Positions 1 through 9,909 of a stretch of DNA of 64,000 bases are shown here, in pieces (within the stretch, counting starts at the first letter, position 1; each line of letters starts with the position of its first letter). The notes below the pieces were generated by a model. It was not told the origin of the DNA, did not search any database, and saw only the letters and a list, made by a program, of their open reading frames with translations. The translations under genes and the position numbers were made by a program. Origin of the DNA: Incurvaria masculella (lineage: Eukaryota; Arthropoda; Insecta; Lepidoptera; Incurvariidae); NCBI GenBank assembly GCA_946894095.1, contig OX335643.1, positions 6,001,036 through 6,065,035 of the forward strand, given 5' to 3'.

Positions 1-1085
1 TAGCTCGAAAGCCATACTGATTAGAGGCCAGTAAGTTACGCGATTCTAAGTAAGTAGTCAAACGTTTTTTTACAACGTTTTCTAATATTTTAGACAGAGC
101 TGGGAGTATCGAAATTGGTCTGTAGTTAGATAGGATAGATTTATCTCCAGTTTTGTAAATAGGGCAAATAATTGCTTTTTTGCAACCCGATGGGAAGATG
201 CCTGTGGAAAGACTTAGGTTGGAAATAAAAGTAATTGGCTCGGTCAAGCAGTTCCTCGCTTTTTTTAGCAACTTAGATGTAACTTTATCCCACCCAGGTG
301 AGCTTTCTGTTTTTAATTCTCCTATTATACGGTCGATCTCAACACTGTCGGTTGGGTACATAAAAAAAGAGTTAAATGAATTACTTGTTTCAGTGATATT
401 TTTAGACAAATTAGTTTCTGTTGTATTTTGTTTTATTAATGATTTCAAAGCAAGTTTTTCTCCAATTGTGGAAAAATAATAGTTTGCCCTGTTGACCGAT
501 TTCAACCCTGTATTTTCAGTTTTTAAACGTTCGGTTGGCACTAAGTTTGTTTTGCTTGGCAGGTACGCAGCTTCTTTAATAGTCGACCATGTCATTTTAA
601 GGTTATTTTTGTGTTGCTCCAATTTTTTATTCAAGTAAGTTTCTCTAGCTACTTTCGTAATTCTATTGCAAACGTTCCTATACTTTTTGTATTTAATTTG
701 AATGGCAAAATCATCAGGGTGTTTTTTCGATTGAATGTGCATACGATCTCTTTTTTTAAAACATTTTATAAGTCCCGAGGTAATCCAAGGCTTTTTGCTG
801 TGGTGAGATTGCGATATGGGGCGGATGATAGTATGCATATTATATACTTGAGAAATAATCGCGATAAATTTTTCTGTAGCTACATCAACATCAACACTCT
901 CCAAAACTGTTCCCCAATCATAGTTCTCTAGATCTCGCATCATTGCATTGTAATCGGTGACCGTTATTGTGCGTGTGTGGTTTTGCTGTTCACGTTTTGT
1001 CTTACCTAGAGATACCATGACGGGGTAATGATCAGTTATGTCTGTTTGGCAGATTACACTGGATGTTTCCTTTCGAGTACATAGT
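1..1085 (-). mobile_element. Non-LTR retrotransposon (LINE) ORF2 fragment, endonuclease end to early reverse transcriptase
   Basis: Reading the minus strand from about 1,085 down to the window edge gives one open frame with no stop. It begins in the last part of an APE-type endonuclease (an ICQTDITDHYPV segment containing the conserved D-H pair). It passes through the linker and enters the reverse transcriptase N-terminus (PIYKTGDKSILSNYRPIS near position 100). This layout is typical of the jockey/CR1 group. The 5' part is missing: homology stops near 1,085, where a short TAG/TAC-rich stretch joins a SINE-like repeat. The rest of the RT lies left of the window. The frame is open over about 360 codons, so the copy is not very old, but it is 5'-truncated and could not move by itself. 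Confidence 0.85.
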
Positions 1086-1111
1086 AGTATAGTAGTACAG
1101 AGTAGCATAGT

Positions 1112-1480
1112 TGGCTAATACCACACAAATACCGTTAGGATATTAGCCCAATACACCTCATTCCCGAAGGAATTAGGTGCCATGCCAGGACCTTCCCTAT
1201 ATGACCACGGCTACATTGAACTGAATGGAAATCACGGACAATTTTTCATTGCCGCTTCGACCATCATTTCATCCAATGCGATGGTATATCTCGGGCAGCT
1301 ACAGTTTTATATGGATTCCGAACAATTGAGCAGCTCGCATTCGTGACGAAATGCACTTATCGAACTCGGAAAGAGAAAGACAGTGGTGCATGTCGGAATT
1401 GAACCCAGGCCTCTGGTACGCTAGGCCAGTCGCCGCGCCACAAGGCTACGATCCGCTCGCCAGCAGTGCGCCGTTGCTGG
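1112..1480 (-). repeat. tRNA-headed SINE-like repeat, copy 1
   Basis: On the minus strand the head (about 1,480-1,390) contains a pol III B-box-like GGGTTCAATTCC behind an A-box-like TGGCGCGGCGACTGG. The body then carries landmarks shared with other copies in this window: CCATCGCATTGGATGAAATGATGG, GAAGCGGCAATGAAAAATT, CCGTGATTTCCATTCAGTTCAATGTAGCC and GGAAGGTCCTGGCATGGCA. It ends in TTGGGCTAATATC...GTGTGGTATTAGCC. The same block recurs near 8.1, 12.2, 16.1, 22.7, 30.6, 31.0, 42.1 and 56.3 kb in both orientations, so it is a dispersed family. Confidence 0.7.
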
Positions 1481-1564
1481 CCCGTGTGGGCATCCGGAAA
1501 CTATACGTAAAAAACGTTAGAAATATCTTCAGCAAGTACGAAGGCGACCTACGCATCCATCATT
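1456..1564 (+). pseudogene. Fragment of an S28 serine protease gene
   Basis: About 36 codons read LASSAPLLARVG followed by ...VRNIFSKYEGDLR. This matches the region just after the catalytic serine in the intact S28 protease at 6.06-7.44 kb (LASSAPLLAKADFG ... YGVFRKYGGDLC). The first 27 bases match about 23 of 27 in the two copies. No catalytic residue and no further exon is recognisable on either side, and the fragment abuts a SINE-like repeat at its left. It is best read as a relic of a duplicated neighbour, or a lone surviving exon piece. The surrounding open frame (1,351-1,602) begins in SINE sequence and is not itself a gene. Confidence 0.6.
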
Positions 1565-1599
1565 TTAGGGTATTCAACCTTAAATTTAAATTGGTTCTG

Positions 1600-2720
1600 T
1601 AAAGACCACTCAATACAACTATTCTAGTGGATCCATTCAAACTTACCCAAGATACCCATTTACCTCAAATAATTAAATAATAAATATAAAAAAATCTCAC
1701 TTTCAGTTCAATGTTGTTAGCCGAAGAATATTAGAGGCAATTGTAATACTTTCTCTGGAGCAAACAGCGAAGGTATTCAGATAACTAGTTCCATCGTTAA
1801 TAAATTATGTAAAATGTATATGTTTCTTCGATCGGCTTCTACTCATGGACATTGCAAAAGTTTATATGTAAAGCCTTGAATGGAAAAGTTGTGAATATAG
1901 TTACTTCGCATACAAGTGATATTTCATGTTTGATAAGAATTCGTGAAAATCGTATTAAAGTTAATTTCGCTTCGCTAAATGTTGCCATTTAAATAGATTG
2001 AGACGAATTGACACAGCGGTAACAATGATTGGTTTCATTACTTGACGTCACTCCAGATGTAGAATGCATTGCAAAACATACTTTATTACACGTACTTAAG
2101 GGTTTTTGTGCATGTGAATACTTTCCTGTTGAAGTCGGAGCAAGAAGACTACCAGCAAATAGTTTACTGAAGAATACAGGCCAAGATCGACTTCAAGCTA
2201 GCGAGACGCTAAGTGAGCTGAGGAATCATCTTTGGAGTCAGAATATGGACAGGACAGAGCAAAGCTCAACATTCAGGACCTCAACGCCCCCGGAGATGCA
2301 TTGGGACACGGTCACTATAATCCTCTTCGGACTGACTGCAGGCTCGGAGAAATCGATGATGTCCCCTACGTTAAACGCAAAAAAAAGCTGATCAAAACAG
2401 CCTCAGCCCCAAGGAGACATTTACTCTAAAGTCTTTTCATATCATGTTAGAATTGGTTCGCTCTTATTTCGGTTATCCCCCCTCCATATAGCATAAGTTA
2501 GCTTGTAAGTACACTACCAAGTAAAATAATAAAGTAAGAATGTTTGTTTTTATTGCAAGTGAAATACACACACGAACGACACAACATCACACAACCTCTT
2601 ATAATACACTTCCTCACGGTAGTCATATAAGATAGCTGACACACCCTCACCCTCTCACAAGAGAGACTGAGATGCTCCGGTAAAACACAACCAGGAAATA
2701 AACGATTTCTGATTCTGATT
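1600..2720. other. Intergenic stretch with unrecognised short open frames; probable LINE 3' tail at right
   Basis: Two overlapping open frames at 2,029-2,429 show no family I recognise and begin and end abruptly, so I do not call a gene. The right end (about 2,690-2,725) reads AATAAACGATTTCTGATTCTGATTCTGG. This combination of a poly(A) signal and a short tandem tail is the kind left by non-LTR retrotransposons. Nothing else is supported. Confidence 0.4.
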
Positions 2721-2889
2721 CTGGGTTCTATTCATCGTAGGCTAGCTGAAGAGGATCGAATAGTGCCGAAACTTCTAATGGTACCCATCATTAGGCATAT
2801 AAGAGCGGGAGTAGGTACCGAAACTCATTTGTATCGGGGCTGCGTTGGCTTACTTTTACTTAACATACAATGGTGGCAGCGCCGGCGAG

Positions 2890-3110
2890 AGCGTTCTCTC
2901 ACGAATTCGCTCCCTACTGAGTTTCTCGTAAGAACATGTAAGAACTTCAGAGGATGTTATTAAGTGTAACTGTGTGTTCACCATTGTTTGTAATATATGT
3001 AGTAAGTGATTATGCAGTAAATTATTACCGATTCTGTAAGCGAAATAATTGCAGTTTGACGCTTTTATTAACTCGTGGCTTTACTGCCGTCATACGAATG
3101 AGTTCCATTT
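2890..3110. repeat. Dispersed repeat related to 12,545-12,700
   Basis: Segments such as TTCGCTCCCTACTGA, GTAAGAACTTCA.AGG.T, TCTGTAAGCGAA and TAACTCGTGGCTTTAC recur in the same order near 12,550-12,690. A related piece (CCTTACGAATGAGTTTCGATTGC) lies near 12,915. This looks like a degenerate TIR element family. No coding potential. Confidence 0.45.
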
Positions 3111-3269
3111 ATTTACAGGTGATTTTTTTAAGTGGTCCTCCAGGGCCAAATCTTAAACTGTAAGAAATAGCAAAAACACTCAAAGAAGCCTTGAGGCCGA
3201 TTTTGATAAATAACTTAAACTACATTATTAGAGAAAAAAAAATTTTGTTTTCTAGTAGAGAATCCCACA

Positions 3270-3323
3270 GTTTAACCATAGCCGGCTATTATTTCCTGCT
3301 ATAATAGTCGGCTATGGTTTAAC
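3270..3323. repeat. Short near-perfect hairpin
   Basis: GTTTAACCATAGCCGGCTAT is mirrored by ATAGTCGGCTATGGTTTAAC across a short spacer, with arms of about 23 bases and two mismatches. It lies in otherwise featureless AT-rich DNA and is probably a tiny foldback/MITE remnant. Confidence 0.6.
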
Positions 3324-3870
3324 CGATTATAACCAGAACCTAGGTCGCTGCACTAAACAAGACTCAGGTTCCCTTTGTAAAGATAATTAAGTGATTAAGT
3401 AATTACTTCAGTAAGTAAAAACTTAGACGAATCTGTTGCCGTTTCTAACATTTTACAGTGTCTGCGATTTATCAATTCGGATGAATCTGAGTCAAAACGA
3501 TTTAGCCATGAGAGTTTGATCTAATAATATCTGAATTAGGGACGTGATTAAAGTGATTAAACTTTTTAAAAGTGATAAATCTCCAAACCTCAAGGAATAC
3601 AGACGAAAGCTGATTAAAATCGGACAATCAAGCACCATAGTTTGTATCAACTTTTTCTTTTATATTTAATACAACCCACATTGTCACACAGCGCACACAG
3701 CCGATGTAATTATAAATTACCCATATCCGTTTGATGAGGAAGTGATTCCTGAAGACTGTCGTAATAGCTCAATATAGCGCTTACGCGTGGAATGTCTTTC
3801 CCAAGCAACCTTATCATCCGCATGAACTGTAACACTGTCACCAGGGTTGGGTATCTTAGGCCAACACTGA
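3323..3870. other. AT-rich intergenic DNA, nothing recognised
   Basis: I see no open frame of note, no repeat shared with the rest of the window and no RNA gene between the hairpin and the LINE tail near 3,880. Confidence 0.5.
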
Positions 3871-3880
3871 CATATTTATT

Positions 3881-5491
3881 GATTTATTTTTTATTTTTAT
3901 TTATTTACACACACACCAGTACAGATAATCATCGATATTAAGAAAAGGACAATAGCTAACTTAAATGTATACAATATAAAATAAAAACGAAATTCTTAAC
4001 TGTACTAGCGAGAGGCTGGTAAGATTGATCGTATTTTGCCACCTAAACTGGCCACAAGGCTGTTTTATAGGTGGCATTTTCAGTTGTGCCTTTACTGTTT
4101 ATATTTGGGTATCTCTCTTAAGTTTTAAATCGATGGATGTTATAAATGATGTATTTCAAAATTAAAAACTATAAAAAAAAAAAGAAATTAAAAAGATAAA
4201 AAAAAGTGTTTTGTGTATGTGTGTTCTGTAGTATGTGAGGGTGTGTTCGTGTGTGCGTGTGTGTGAGGTTGAGAGGGTGTGTGTGTGTGTGTGTGTGTGA
4301 GGGTGAGGCTGTGTGTGTGTGTGTGTGTGTATGTGAGAGTATTAGAATGAGGGTGCTTGCAAATCTTTGTTTGTTTTATTTTATATAGTAACATAGAACA
4401 GGTGCTCAGTCTCCTCATAGTCCTTCGAACCGAGCCATTGTGTTAGGTTCTTCTTTAAAACGGCCTTGCGGGTGCCCTTGAAGTTGCATTCATCAACAGC
4501 CTTATTGTAAAGGAAAGGTCCAAGGAACGCTCTGAATCGTTGCCCGAAAGCGGTTCTGGTCACATGTACTGCTAACCGGCCTGTTTGTCTCGTATTGTAT
4601 GTAATAGCAGGATTCGTTTGCGGGATTCCATGCACCCATTTAAGAAGCTTTGCAATGTACAGCTGCCGTACACTTAGAAGGCCAGTTTCTTGCAGCAAAT
4701 CTCTTGTTCGGTAAAGAAAAGGTTTTCTGAACAGAACCCTAAGCGCAGCTCTTTGAGACCTTTCAGCCACCAGCATGTGAGTCTTTGCAGCACCGCCCCA
4801 TGCCGCTATGCAGTAGGTCAGGATTGACTCGCCGAGAGCCTGGTAAATGCTTCGGAGTAGTGGTTTCCTTCCAACAGATCTTAGGTCCTTGAAAACAAAC
4901 ATTAGCTTCCTTATGCGTTTAGCGAGGTTTTCTAGGTGATTTTTCCAGCAAAGCTTGTTATCCAGTATAACTCCGAGATATGTTGTACTTTTTACTGCAC
5001 TAACCTCCTGACAGTCACAGTCGGGGCGGCATGAGGCACCTGCGTTTTTGTGTATTTTCAGCACTCTTTCACTCATCGGCTGACCAGCTTCTGTAATGCT
5101 GTAGCACATATAGTTGGTTTTAGAGACATTTAGAGTAAGCAGATTCCTGTCAAGCCACTGTTTGACTGTGCTTAAGCCAAACTCTGCACGGTCGTATGCT
5201 TGCTGCCAGGTGTCTCCAGAGAAAACCAATGCCGTATCGTCAGCATAGGCAATGATCCTGCAGCCCTCCAGATCAAGTTTACAAAGCCCGTTCAGGTAAA
5301 TTATAAATAATATTGGGCCCAGGACGCTGCCCTGGGGAACTCCGTATTCGATTGTTGATGGGCTGCTGGTACACTGACCCATTCTGACGGTTTGGGTGCG
5401 TGCTATTAGGTAGCTCTCAAACCATTTTAGCTGAAGACCTCTGATACCCATGAGCTCTAGTTTTCGCAAAAGTATTGGAATGGAAACGGTA
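3881..5491 (-). mobile_element. 5'-truncated LINE (reverse transcriptase plus 3' UTR), minus strand
   Basis: The coding part (5,491-4,381) is a reverse transcriptase of the jockey/CR1 type. It has the palm motifs GVPQGSVLGP and AYADDTALV followed by the thumb/connection region (TTYLGVILD). Homology runs past the first ATG at 5,469 to about 5,491 (frame reading SIPILLRKLE), where an LTR-like block begins, so the N-terminal half of RT and the endonuclease are missing. Downstream is a 3' UTR with a (TG)n tract at 4,200-4,340 and an AATAAATAAAAATAAAAAATAAAT-type tail ending near 3,881. The 362-codon frame is intact. As a 5'-truncated copy it is dead on arrival, but fairly recent. Confidence 0.9.
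4200..4340. repeat. (TG)n-rich microsatellite in the LINE 3' UTR
   Basis: Interrupted TG/TGAG runs lie between the LINE stop codon and its A-rich tail. The antisense histidine/threonine-rich reading frame across it is an artefact of the repeat. Confidence 0.85.
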
Positions 5492-5493
5492 TG

Positions 5494-5918
5494 TCAATTC
5501 AAACACTAATTTGCAAACTATATCACTCACTTCACTGATTCACTTCAGAGCTAGTTCACTTTTCTTGGTATCGCTTACTGTCGCTCGTTTCGCTACCAAA
5601 AATAGACTGCCGCCCTCAGCGCCTTGGGCGCGTTTTATATCGGTGGAGCTTCTTTCCAGAACACTCCACCGATTTCTAGGCGCCCATGTAGGGCAGCAGT
5701 CAAGAACAATCTCCCTCGAGACATTACTCGAAAGTTCGAGATTTGTTTCTGAAGTCAGCTGGACGAGGCGTCACTTTATATGGGACGACAGTGATGCAAT
5801 AGCCTGCGCAATGGAATAAGACAAGTAGCGCCATCTACTGAGACTTGAAAGAACCATTTGGCGCACTTTGGTAGTGTAGCAGCGCTATGTCTTCGCAGCG
5901 GGGCGCGCTCGTAACAAT
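5494..5918 (-). mobile_element. LTR-like block (solo or remnant LTR), minus strand
   Basis: On the minus strand the block starts TGTTACGAGC at 5,918 and ends ...GAATTGACA at 5,494, a TG...CA layout of 425 bp. It contains a TATA-like CGATATAAAACGCGCC near 5,645-5,630 and a GC-rich leader, which suits an LTR promoter. It abuts the truncated LINE on one side and the S28 gene's 5' flank on the other. I could not find matching target duplications: the left flank is CGGTA and the right flank is ATATT. It may therefore be a recombined remnant rather than a clean solo LTR. Superfamily not assigned. Confidence 0.45.
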
Positions 5919-5992
5919 ATTCACGGTTGCGGTTAAATATGACCTCAATAAGAAACCCATTCCTTTATAGGAGGATATATCCTTTACAGAAT

Positions 5993-6031
5993 TTATATAA
6001 ATAAGGAAGGTAACACCAATAGTTCTTCATT
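5993..6031 (+). promoter_or_regulatory. Core promoter of the S28 protease gene
   Basis: A TATA element (TTATATAAATA, 5,993-6,003) is followed about 30 bases later by an initiator-like TCATT at 6,027. The ATG lies at 6,058, giving a 5' leader of about 30 bases. Spacing fits a standard insect TATA/Inr core promoter. The LTR-like block ends only about 75 bases upstream of the TATA box. Confidence 0.55.
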
Positions 6032-6057
6032 ACATTTGAAATCCACTACAAGCAACA

Positions 6058-7440
6058 ATGAACACGGTCTTAATGTTTTTTGCCATTTGGGCGGGCAAAG
6101 CGACTGCGTTTGTAGACATTATTAACTTCAGTGGTAATTCTTTTCAAATCACACTCGAACATCGACACGAGGGCTCATCACCCAAGCATATAGCGGTGCA
6201 ATACTTCACACAGCGACTTGACCACTTCAATGCAAGCGTCCCCCACACGTTCCAACAGCGCTACTTCGAGAGGGACCAATTCTGGAAGAAAGACGGACCT
6301 ATATTCATCGTGATAGGAGGAGAAGGCGACACGAGTAAAGGTGATGTCTTTGGCGGCATCACGGAACAATTGGCGAAGGAAACCAATGGAGTCCTGTACG
6401 CGTTTGAGCACAGGTACTATGGCGTGAGCTTGCCATTCCAATTGGAGCACAACGTCGGCAACATGCAGTACTTGAGCTCCAGGCAGGCCTTGGCCGATTT
6501 GGCGGGCTTTATTGTGCACCTGAAAGGTGACGAGAAGTTTAAGAACTCTAAGGTTGTGGTGATCGGGGGATCGTACGCGGGGAATCTGGCGGCTTGGATG
6601 AGAGCTAAGTATCCAAACTTGGTGGACGCGGCGCTCGCCAGCAGTGCACCACTGCTAGCTAAAGCGGACTTCGGGGATTACTACAAGGCCGTTTACGGTG
6701 TTTTTAGAAAATACGGCGGAGATCTTTGCTGTCAGAACATTAATTCGATGATCGCTAAAGTTCGCGATCACTTAAAAGAGAACTCCACGGATAAATTAAA
6801 GAAAATGATTAATATTTGTCAAGATAGCGATGTAGACAATATAGACAATCAACGTTTCTTAATGCGATTCATCTTGGGGACAATTTCGTCCTACGTTCAG
6901 TATGGCAATTCACAAACAGTGAAAGACCAATGTGCCGCATTTGCAAAAATGAATGAAGAAGAAAGGTTCGATCTGGACACAGAGGATTGCATCAATATTG
7001 ATTATCAGGAATATTTGAAGTCGTATCGTTTGGACCCGTGGAAATATCAACAGTGCACAGAGTTCGGCTACTCGACGCATAGCAAGCAAGTATTCTACCA
7101 AAAGTGTTCTGCGTTTCTCGACCGACCTTATGACGAGACTTCTATAGAGGAGGCAGTCAACAGAACTAACGCATACTACGGAGGATTGGAGTCGGGTGGT
7201 ACGAGGGTCCTCTTTACACACGGAAGTTTGGACCCTTGGGCCCAACTGGGCGTAACAAATAGCCAAAACACTCAGCTTACTCCAGTTATTGTCATACAAG
7301 GAGAATCGCATTGTTCTGATCTCTATGAGATAAGCGAAGAAGATAGTGAAGATATGAAAATCAATCGAGCCCAAATCAAGTTTTGGATTAAGTATTGGCT
7401 TGAAAATGAAGATGAATCAAGAACAGATCAGGAGTGGTAG
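6058..7440 (+). CDS. S28 family serine carboxypeptidase (prolylcarboxypeptidase / thymus-specific serine protease-like)
   Basis: A single-exon 460-residue protein of usual S28 length. The N-terminus has a short hydrophobic stretch (MNTVLMFFAIWAGKATAF) suited to a signal peptide, so it is probably secreted or lysosomal/gut-luminal. Family marks in order are YFTQRLDHF, then IFIVIGGEG, FEHRYYG, and the nucleophile motif GGSYAG with Ser172. Asp392 in SLDPW and His418 in GESHCSD complete the catalytic triad. S28 enzymes cleave after proline or release C-terminal residues from peptides. All three catalytic residues are present and the frame is clean, so the gene looks functional. The lack of introns is notable. 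The start was chosen as the first ATG after the TATA/Inr. It has no operon partner, and a fragment of a related gene lies at about 1.46 kb. Confidence 0.92.
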   Translation: MNTVLMFFAIWAGKATAFVDIINFSGNSFQITLEHRHEGSSPKHIAVQYFTQRLDHFNASVPHTFQQRYFERDQFWKKDGPIFIVIGGEGDTSKGDVFGGITEQLAKETNGVLYAFEHRYYGVSLPFQLEHNVGNMQYLSSRQALADLAGFIVHLKGDEKFKNSKVVVIGGSYAGNLAAWMRAKYPNLVDAALASSAPLLAKADFGDYYKAVYGVFRKYGGDLCCQNINSMIAKVRDHLKENSTDKLKKMINICQDSDVDNIDNQRFLMRFILGTISSYVQYGNSQTVKDQCAAFAKMNEEERFDLDTEDCINIDYQEYLKSYRLDPWKYQQCTEFGYSTHSKQVFYQKCSAFLDRPYDETSIEEAVNRTNAYYGGLESGGTRVLFTHGSLDPWAQLGVTNSQNTQLTPVIVIQGESHCSDLYEISEEDSEDMKINRAQIKFWIKYWLENEDESRTDQEW

Positions 7441-8065
7441 ATTTTTTGTGTTTGAATATTTATGGATGTATCGTCTACTTTAATGACAATTATATTTTAT
7501 TAATATTATTTCTGCCTACAGAAATGTTATACATGTATATTTTATTAAATACGTGTTGGTGCAAACCAGTTCTATTAATGTCCATTTAATGTTATTTAGT
7601 GATGGGTCGTTTTCGCTTTAGCTTTAATTGTTCACGACTAAATGTCAATTTAACGATAGCTCATTAATGAATACATTAATTTTCTGCTAAAATTCGCAAC
7701 TTTGTGGGAAAGAGACGCGCATCGGCAGCCGGCAGCGAGTGAGAGAGACATACCCGCCACTGCAATGAGGTATCCCCAAGCGCAAGCGAGACCATAAGAT
7801 GGACGCGTTGTAAACGCATTTCATTATTTCGTTAAGAATTGTGGCGAAGAATTCTAGTCTGTATATCTCCTCTGATAAAGTTGAGTCCTCTTTGTAGTAT
7901 TTTCGTTATTTTTAACGAGATAGCTTATAGTTAATTCTGTTGTTTCTTGGTGCTTAGCACTTTGCGTTTAGCAGTTTCAAATTATCAGAAATTGATTAGT
8001 GTTGCATCGGCATCGCTACGCGTGAAACGGGTCCATTTTTTCGTTTCGTTTTTCGAATAACTAGG
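7441..8065. other. 3' flank of the S28 gene, AT-rich, no gene seen
   Basis: AT-rich sequence with several near-AATAAA words within 120 bases of the stop codon (for example ATTAAA near 7,545) that could serve polyadenylation. Beyond 7,600 a TTAAT/AATTAA-rich segment resembles the one at 8,570-8,660 and may be a pair of degenerate DNA-transposon ends. No coding signal. Confidence 0.4.
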
Positions 8066-8262
8066 CGGTAGGGTAAATCTCGCCCGGGTTGGTACCACCG
8101 AATTGGATGAACGATTGGTCGAAGCTTGTCCGTGTTTGCCATTCAGTTCAATGTAGCCGGGCAATATAAGGAAGGTCCTGGCATGGCAACTGATTTTCAT
8201 GTGGTGTTAAGGGCTGCTATTATGACGGTGGGTGTGGTATTAGCCATAATGTTCGGATTCCA
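8066..8262 (+). repeat. SINE-like repeat, copy 2 (body only)
   Basis: Plus-strand body of the family described at 1,112-1,480: GGTAGGGTAAATCTCGCCCGG, ATTGGATGAACGATTGGTCGAAG, CCGTGTTTGCCATTCAGTTC and GGAAGGTCCTGGCATGGCA, ending GGTGTGGTATTAGCC. The tRNA-like head is not evident. Confidence 0.65.
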
Positions 8263-8821
8263 TAAAAAATAATATACAAATTTATTACTGACCTCTTTTG
8301 TATTTTTTTAATATTTTATAAGAGTGATTCTCGTTTTAAAACGTTTCTCTTCAGAATATATCGCCTCAACCCACCCATTCAAGAAATCAGTATTATTTGC
8401 ATGAAAATAAAATTCGATTAAACATGAAGGTATTTACTTCCGCCACCTAGACAAATGTCATGCCGACCCTCCACTCAGAGTTTGCCCAATCTCAATCAAA
8501 GGTTTGCCGCCGCCGCTGCACTACTAGCTGTAATACGTTTTAGCATCGCCTAATAATTTTCGCTTCCAACAATTCATATTAGGTACCAAAATTAATTAGA
8601 CTAAAAATAGCTTTAAAGAGAAAGAGCTAAACGTGAATTAATTTCACGACTAATAGATTAATTTAAAATACGCCCTTCACTAATGTTATTAATATGAAAT
8701 TGATTGATTTTGTTATGTGAGACATCTGCAAAAGAATTTTCAACGTTAAATTTGAATTTAGAACGCGCGCGTTGTCGGAAGAGCGGGAAGGTGTGTTAGT
8801 TCTACGCAAGCGTAGTGCAGA

Positions 8822-9075
8822 TTTTAGTAGCCACGGATCGTTGGTCGGCGGAGCACCGCGCTTTTGCTGTAGAGGCATTTTTTAAGAGACCCATTCTCCC
8901 AACGCGTCGCGTAGGGCGTTTGCAAGACAGTTCAATATTCGACGAAACGAGATTGTCCGAGTACGCAGCTTATGGGTAGTTGGGTGCGAAGTTTCGTGAA
9001 CAAGAAATTATGAAACCGTTGAAGCGGTTCGGCGTTATGTGATTGCAAATCCTCGTGTCTCGCTCAGAAAGCGTT
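8822..9075 (+). repeat. Dispersed repeat shared with 23,214-23,437
   Basis: Begins TAGTAGCCACGGATCGTTGG and continues through GGCGTTTGCAAGACAGTT, GAGATTGTCCGAGTAC and GGTAGTTGGGTGCGAAG, ending at CTCGCTCAGAAAGCGTTCTG. The same ordered blocks recur 14.4 kb away in direct orientation, with small indels. GC content is higher than in the flanks. No protein family recognised. Confidence 0.75.
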
Positions 9076-9381
9076 CTGTATCATTAAACTTTAAAAAAAT
9101 ACTCTATTAGAGCGCTCGTGTCCTCGAAAAATATTTTATAATAAATATAGTAATATATTTATACATTTAACTATGCAATAAAAACGATTCCAATTATCAT
9201 CACAATGTTTTTTTAAAGAGTTCAATAAAAAAGATCCTGTTTTTCCTGTTCCTGTTTCATCCTTCCTTGTTCCTGTTTCAAGGTCAAGAAAACGGAAGAA
9301 TCGGACAAATATGATGACATTGACGCCCGTGTTAAAAGTTTAGAGGACAAGGTCAAGAAAACGGAAGAACTCGAAACCGAG

Positions 9382-9909
9382 GTGAGAGAGCTTAAGAGGG
9401 AGCTAAAGACAAGCCACGCAGATCAAAGAAAACAACAACAATGGAGCAGGATGCATAATCTAGAAATCAGCGGAATCCCTGAAGTTCGGAACGAGTCACC
9501 GGCGGCCCTGGTGCAACGCGTCGCGCGTCACGTGGGACTGGAGCTGCAAGATGCCGACATCGAGTTCGCGAGCCTCGTGCGGCCGATGCTGTCTGTTCCC
9601 GGCCGCCCGAGAAACATAGTCGCCAAGCTGCGAAGCCGCTTGTATAAAGACACCATTCTGTCAGGCCTGAGGAAAAAGAAGGGCATTAATACCGAAGACA
9701 TCGGTTTCGCCGGAGACGTCCGTAAAATATTTGTAAACAAACACCTCACACCGTTTAATAAAATATTGTATAAAAAATGTAGAAGTCAGGCAGCCGCAAA
9801 ATTATATAAGTACACATGGGTCAGAAACTGTCAGATGTTTGCAAGGAAAAGCGACGGATCCGATCTTATTCACATTCAATGCGAGTCAGATCTCCAAAAA
9901 AATTTTTAA
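9382..9909 (+). CDS. LINE ORF1 protein with baculovirus FP25-like domain (partial)
   Basis: A 175-residue frame. A charged coiled-coil start (ELKRELKT) is followed by a domain of the Baculo_FP type, with landmarks NLEISGIPE, RPRNIVAKL, VNKHLTPFNKILY and a terminal IHIQCESDL. Lepidopteran LINEs often carry this domain in ORF1, where it is thought to bind nucleic acid and package the element RNA. The upstream coiled coil continues out of frame or without ATG to about 9,280 (repeated VKKTEE segments), so the N-terminus is damaged. It belongs to the LINE around it and is not a baculovirus insertion. Confidence 0.75.
   Translation: MRELKRELKTSHADQRKQQQWSRMHNLEISGIPEVRNESPAALVQRVARHVGLELQDADIEFASLVRPMLSVPGRPRNIVAKLRSRLYKDTILSGLRKKKGINTEDIGFAGDVRKIFVNKHLTPFNKILYKKCRSQAAAKLYKYTWVRNCQMFARKSDGSDLIHIQCESDLQKNF

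Noticed and set aside
1351..1602. 83-residue frame containing an S28-like stretch as a gene
   Set aside because: The first half is SINE-like sequence. Only the middle 36 codons resemble the protease, so it is kept as a pseudogene fragment.
4188..4418. Histidine/threonine-rich 76-residue frame
   Set aside because: Translation of the (TG)n microsatellite in a LINE 3' UTR.
5494..5918. Clean solo LTR with target duplication
   Set aside because: Flanking five-base words differ (CGGTA and ATATT), so it is kept only as an LTR-like block.
6178..7374. Long minus-strand open frames within the S28 gene
   Set aside because: Shadows of the coding strand with no family resemblance.
9382..9909. Baculovirus FP25 gene captured by the host
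   Set aside because: The domain is standard in lepidopteran LINE ORF1, and endonuclease and ORF2 tail follow directly.
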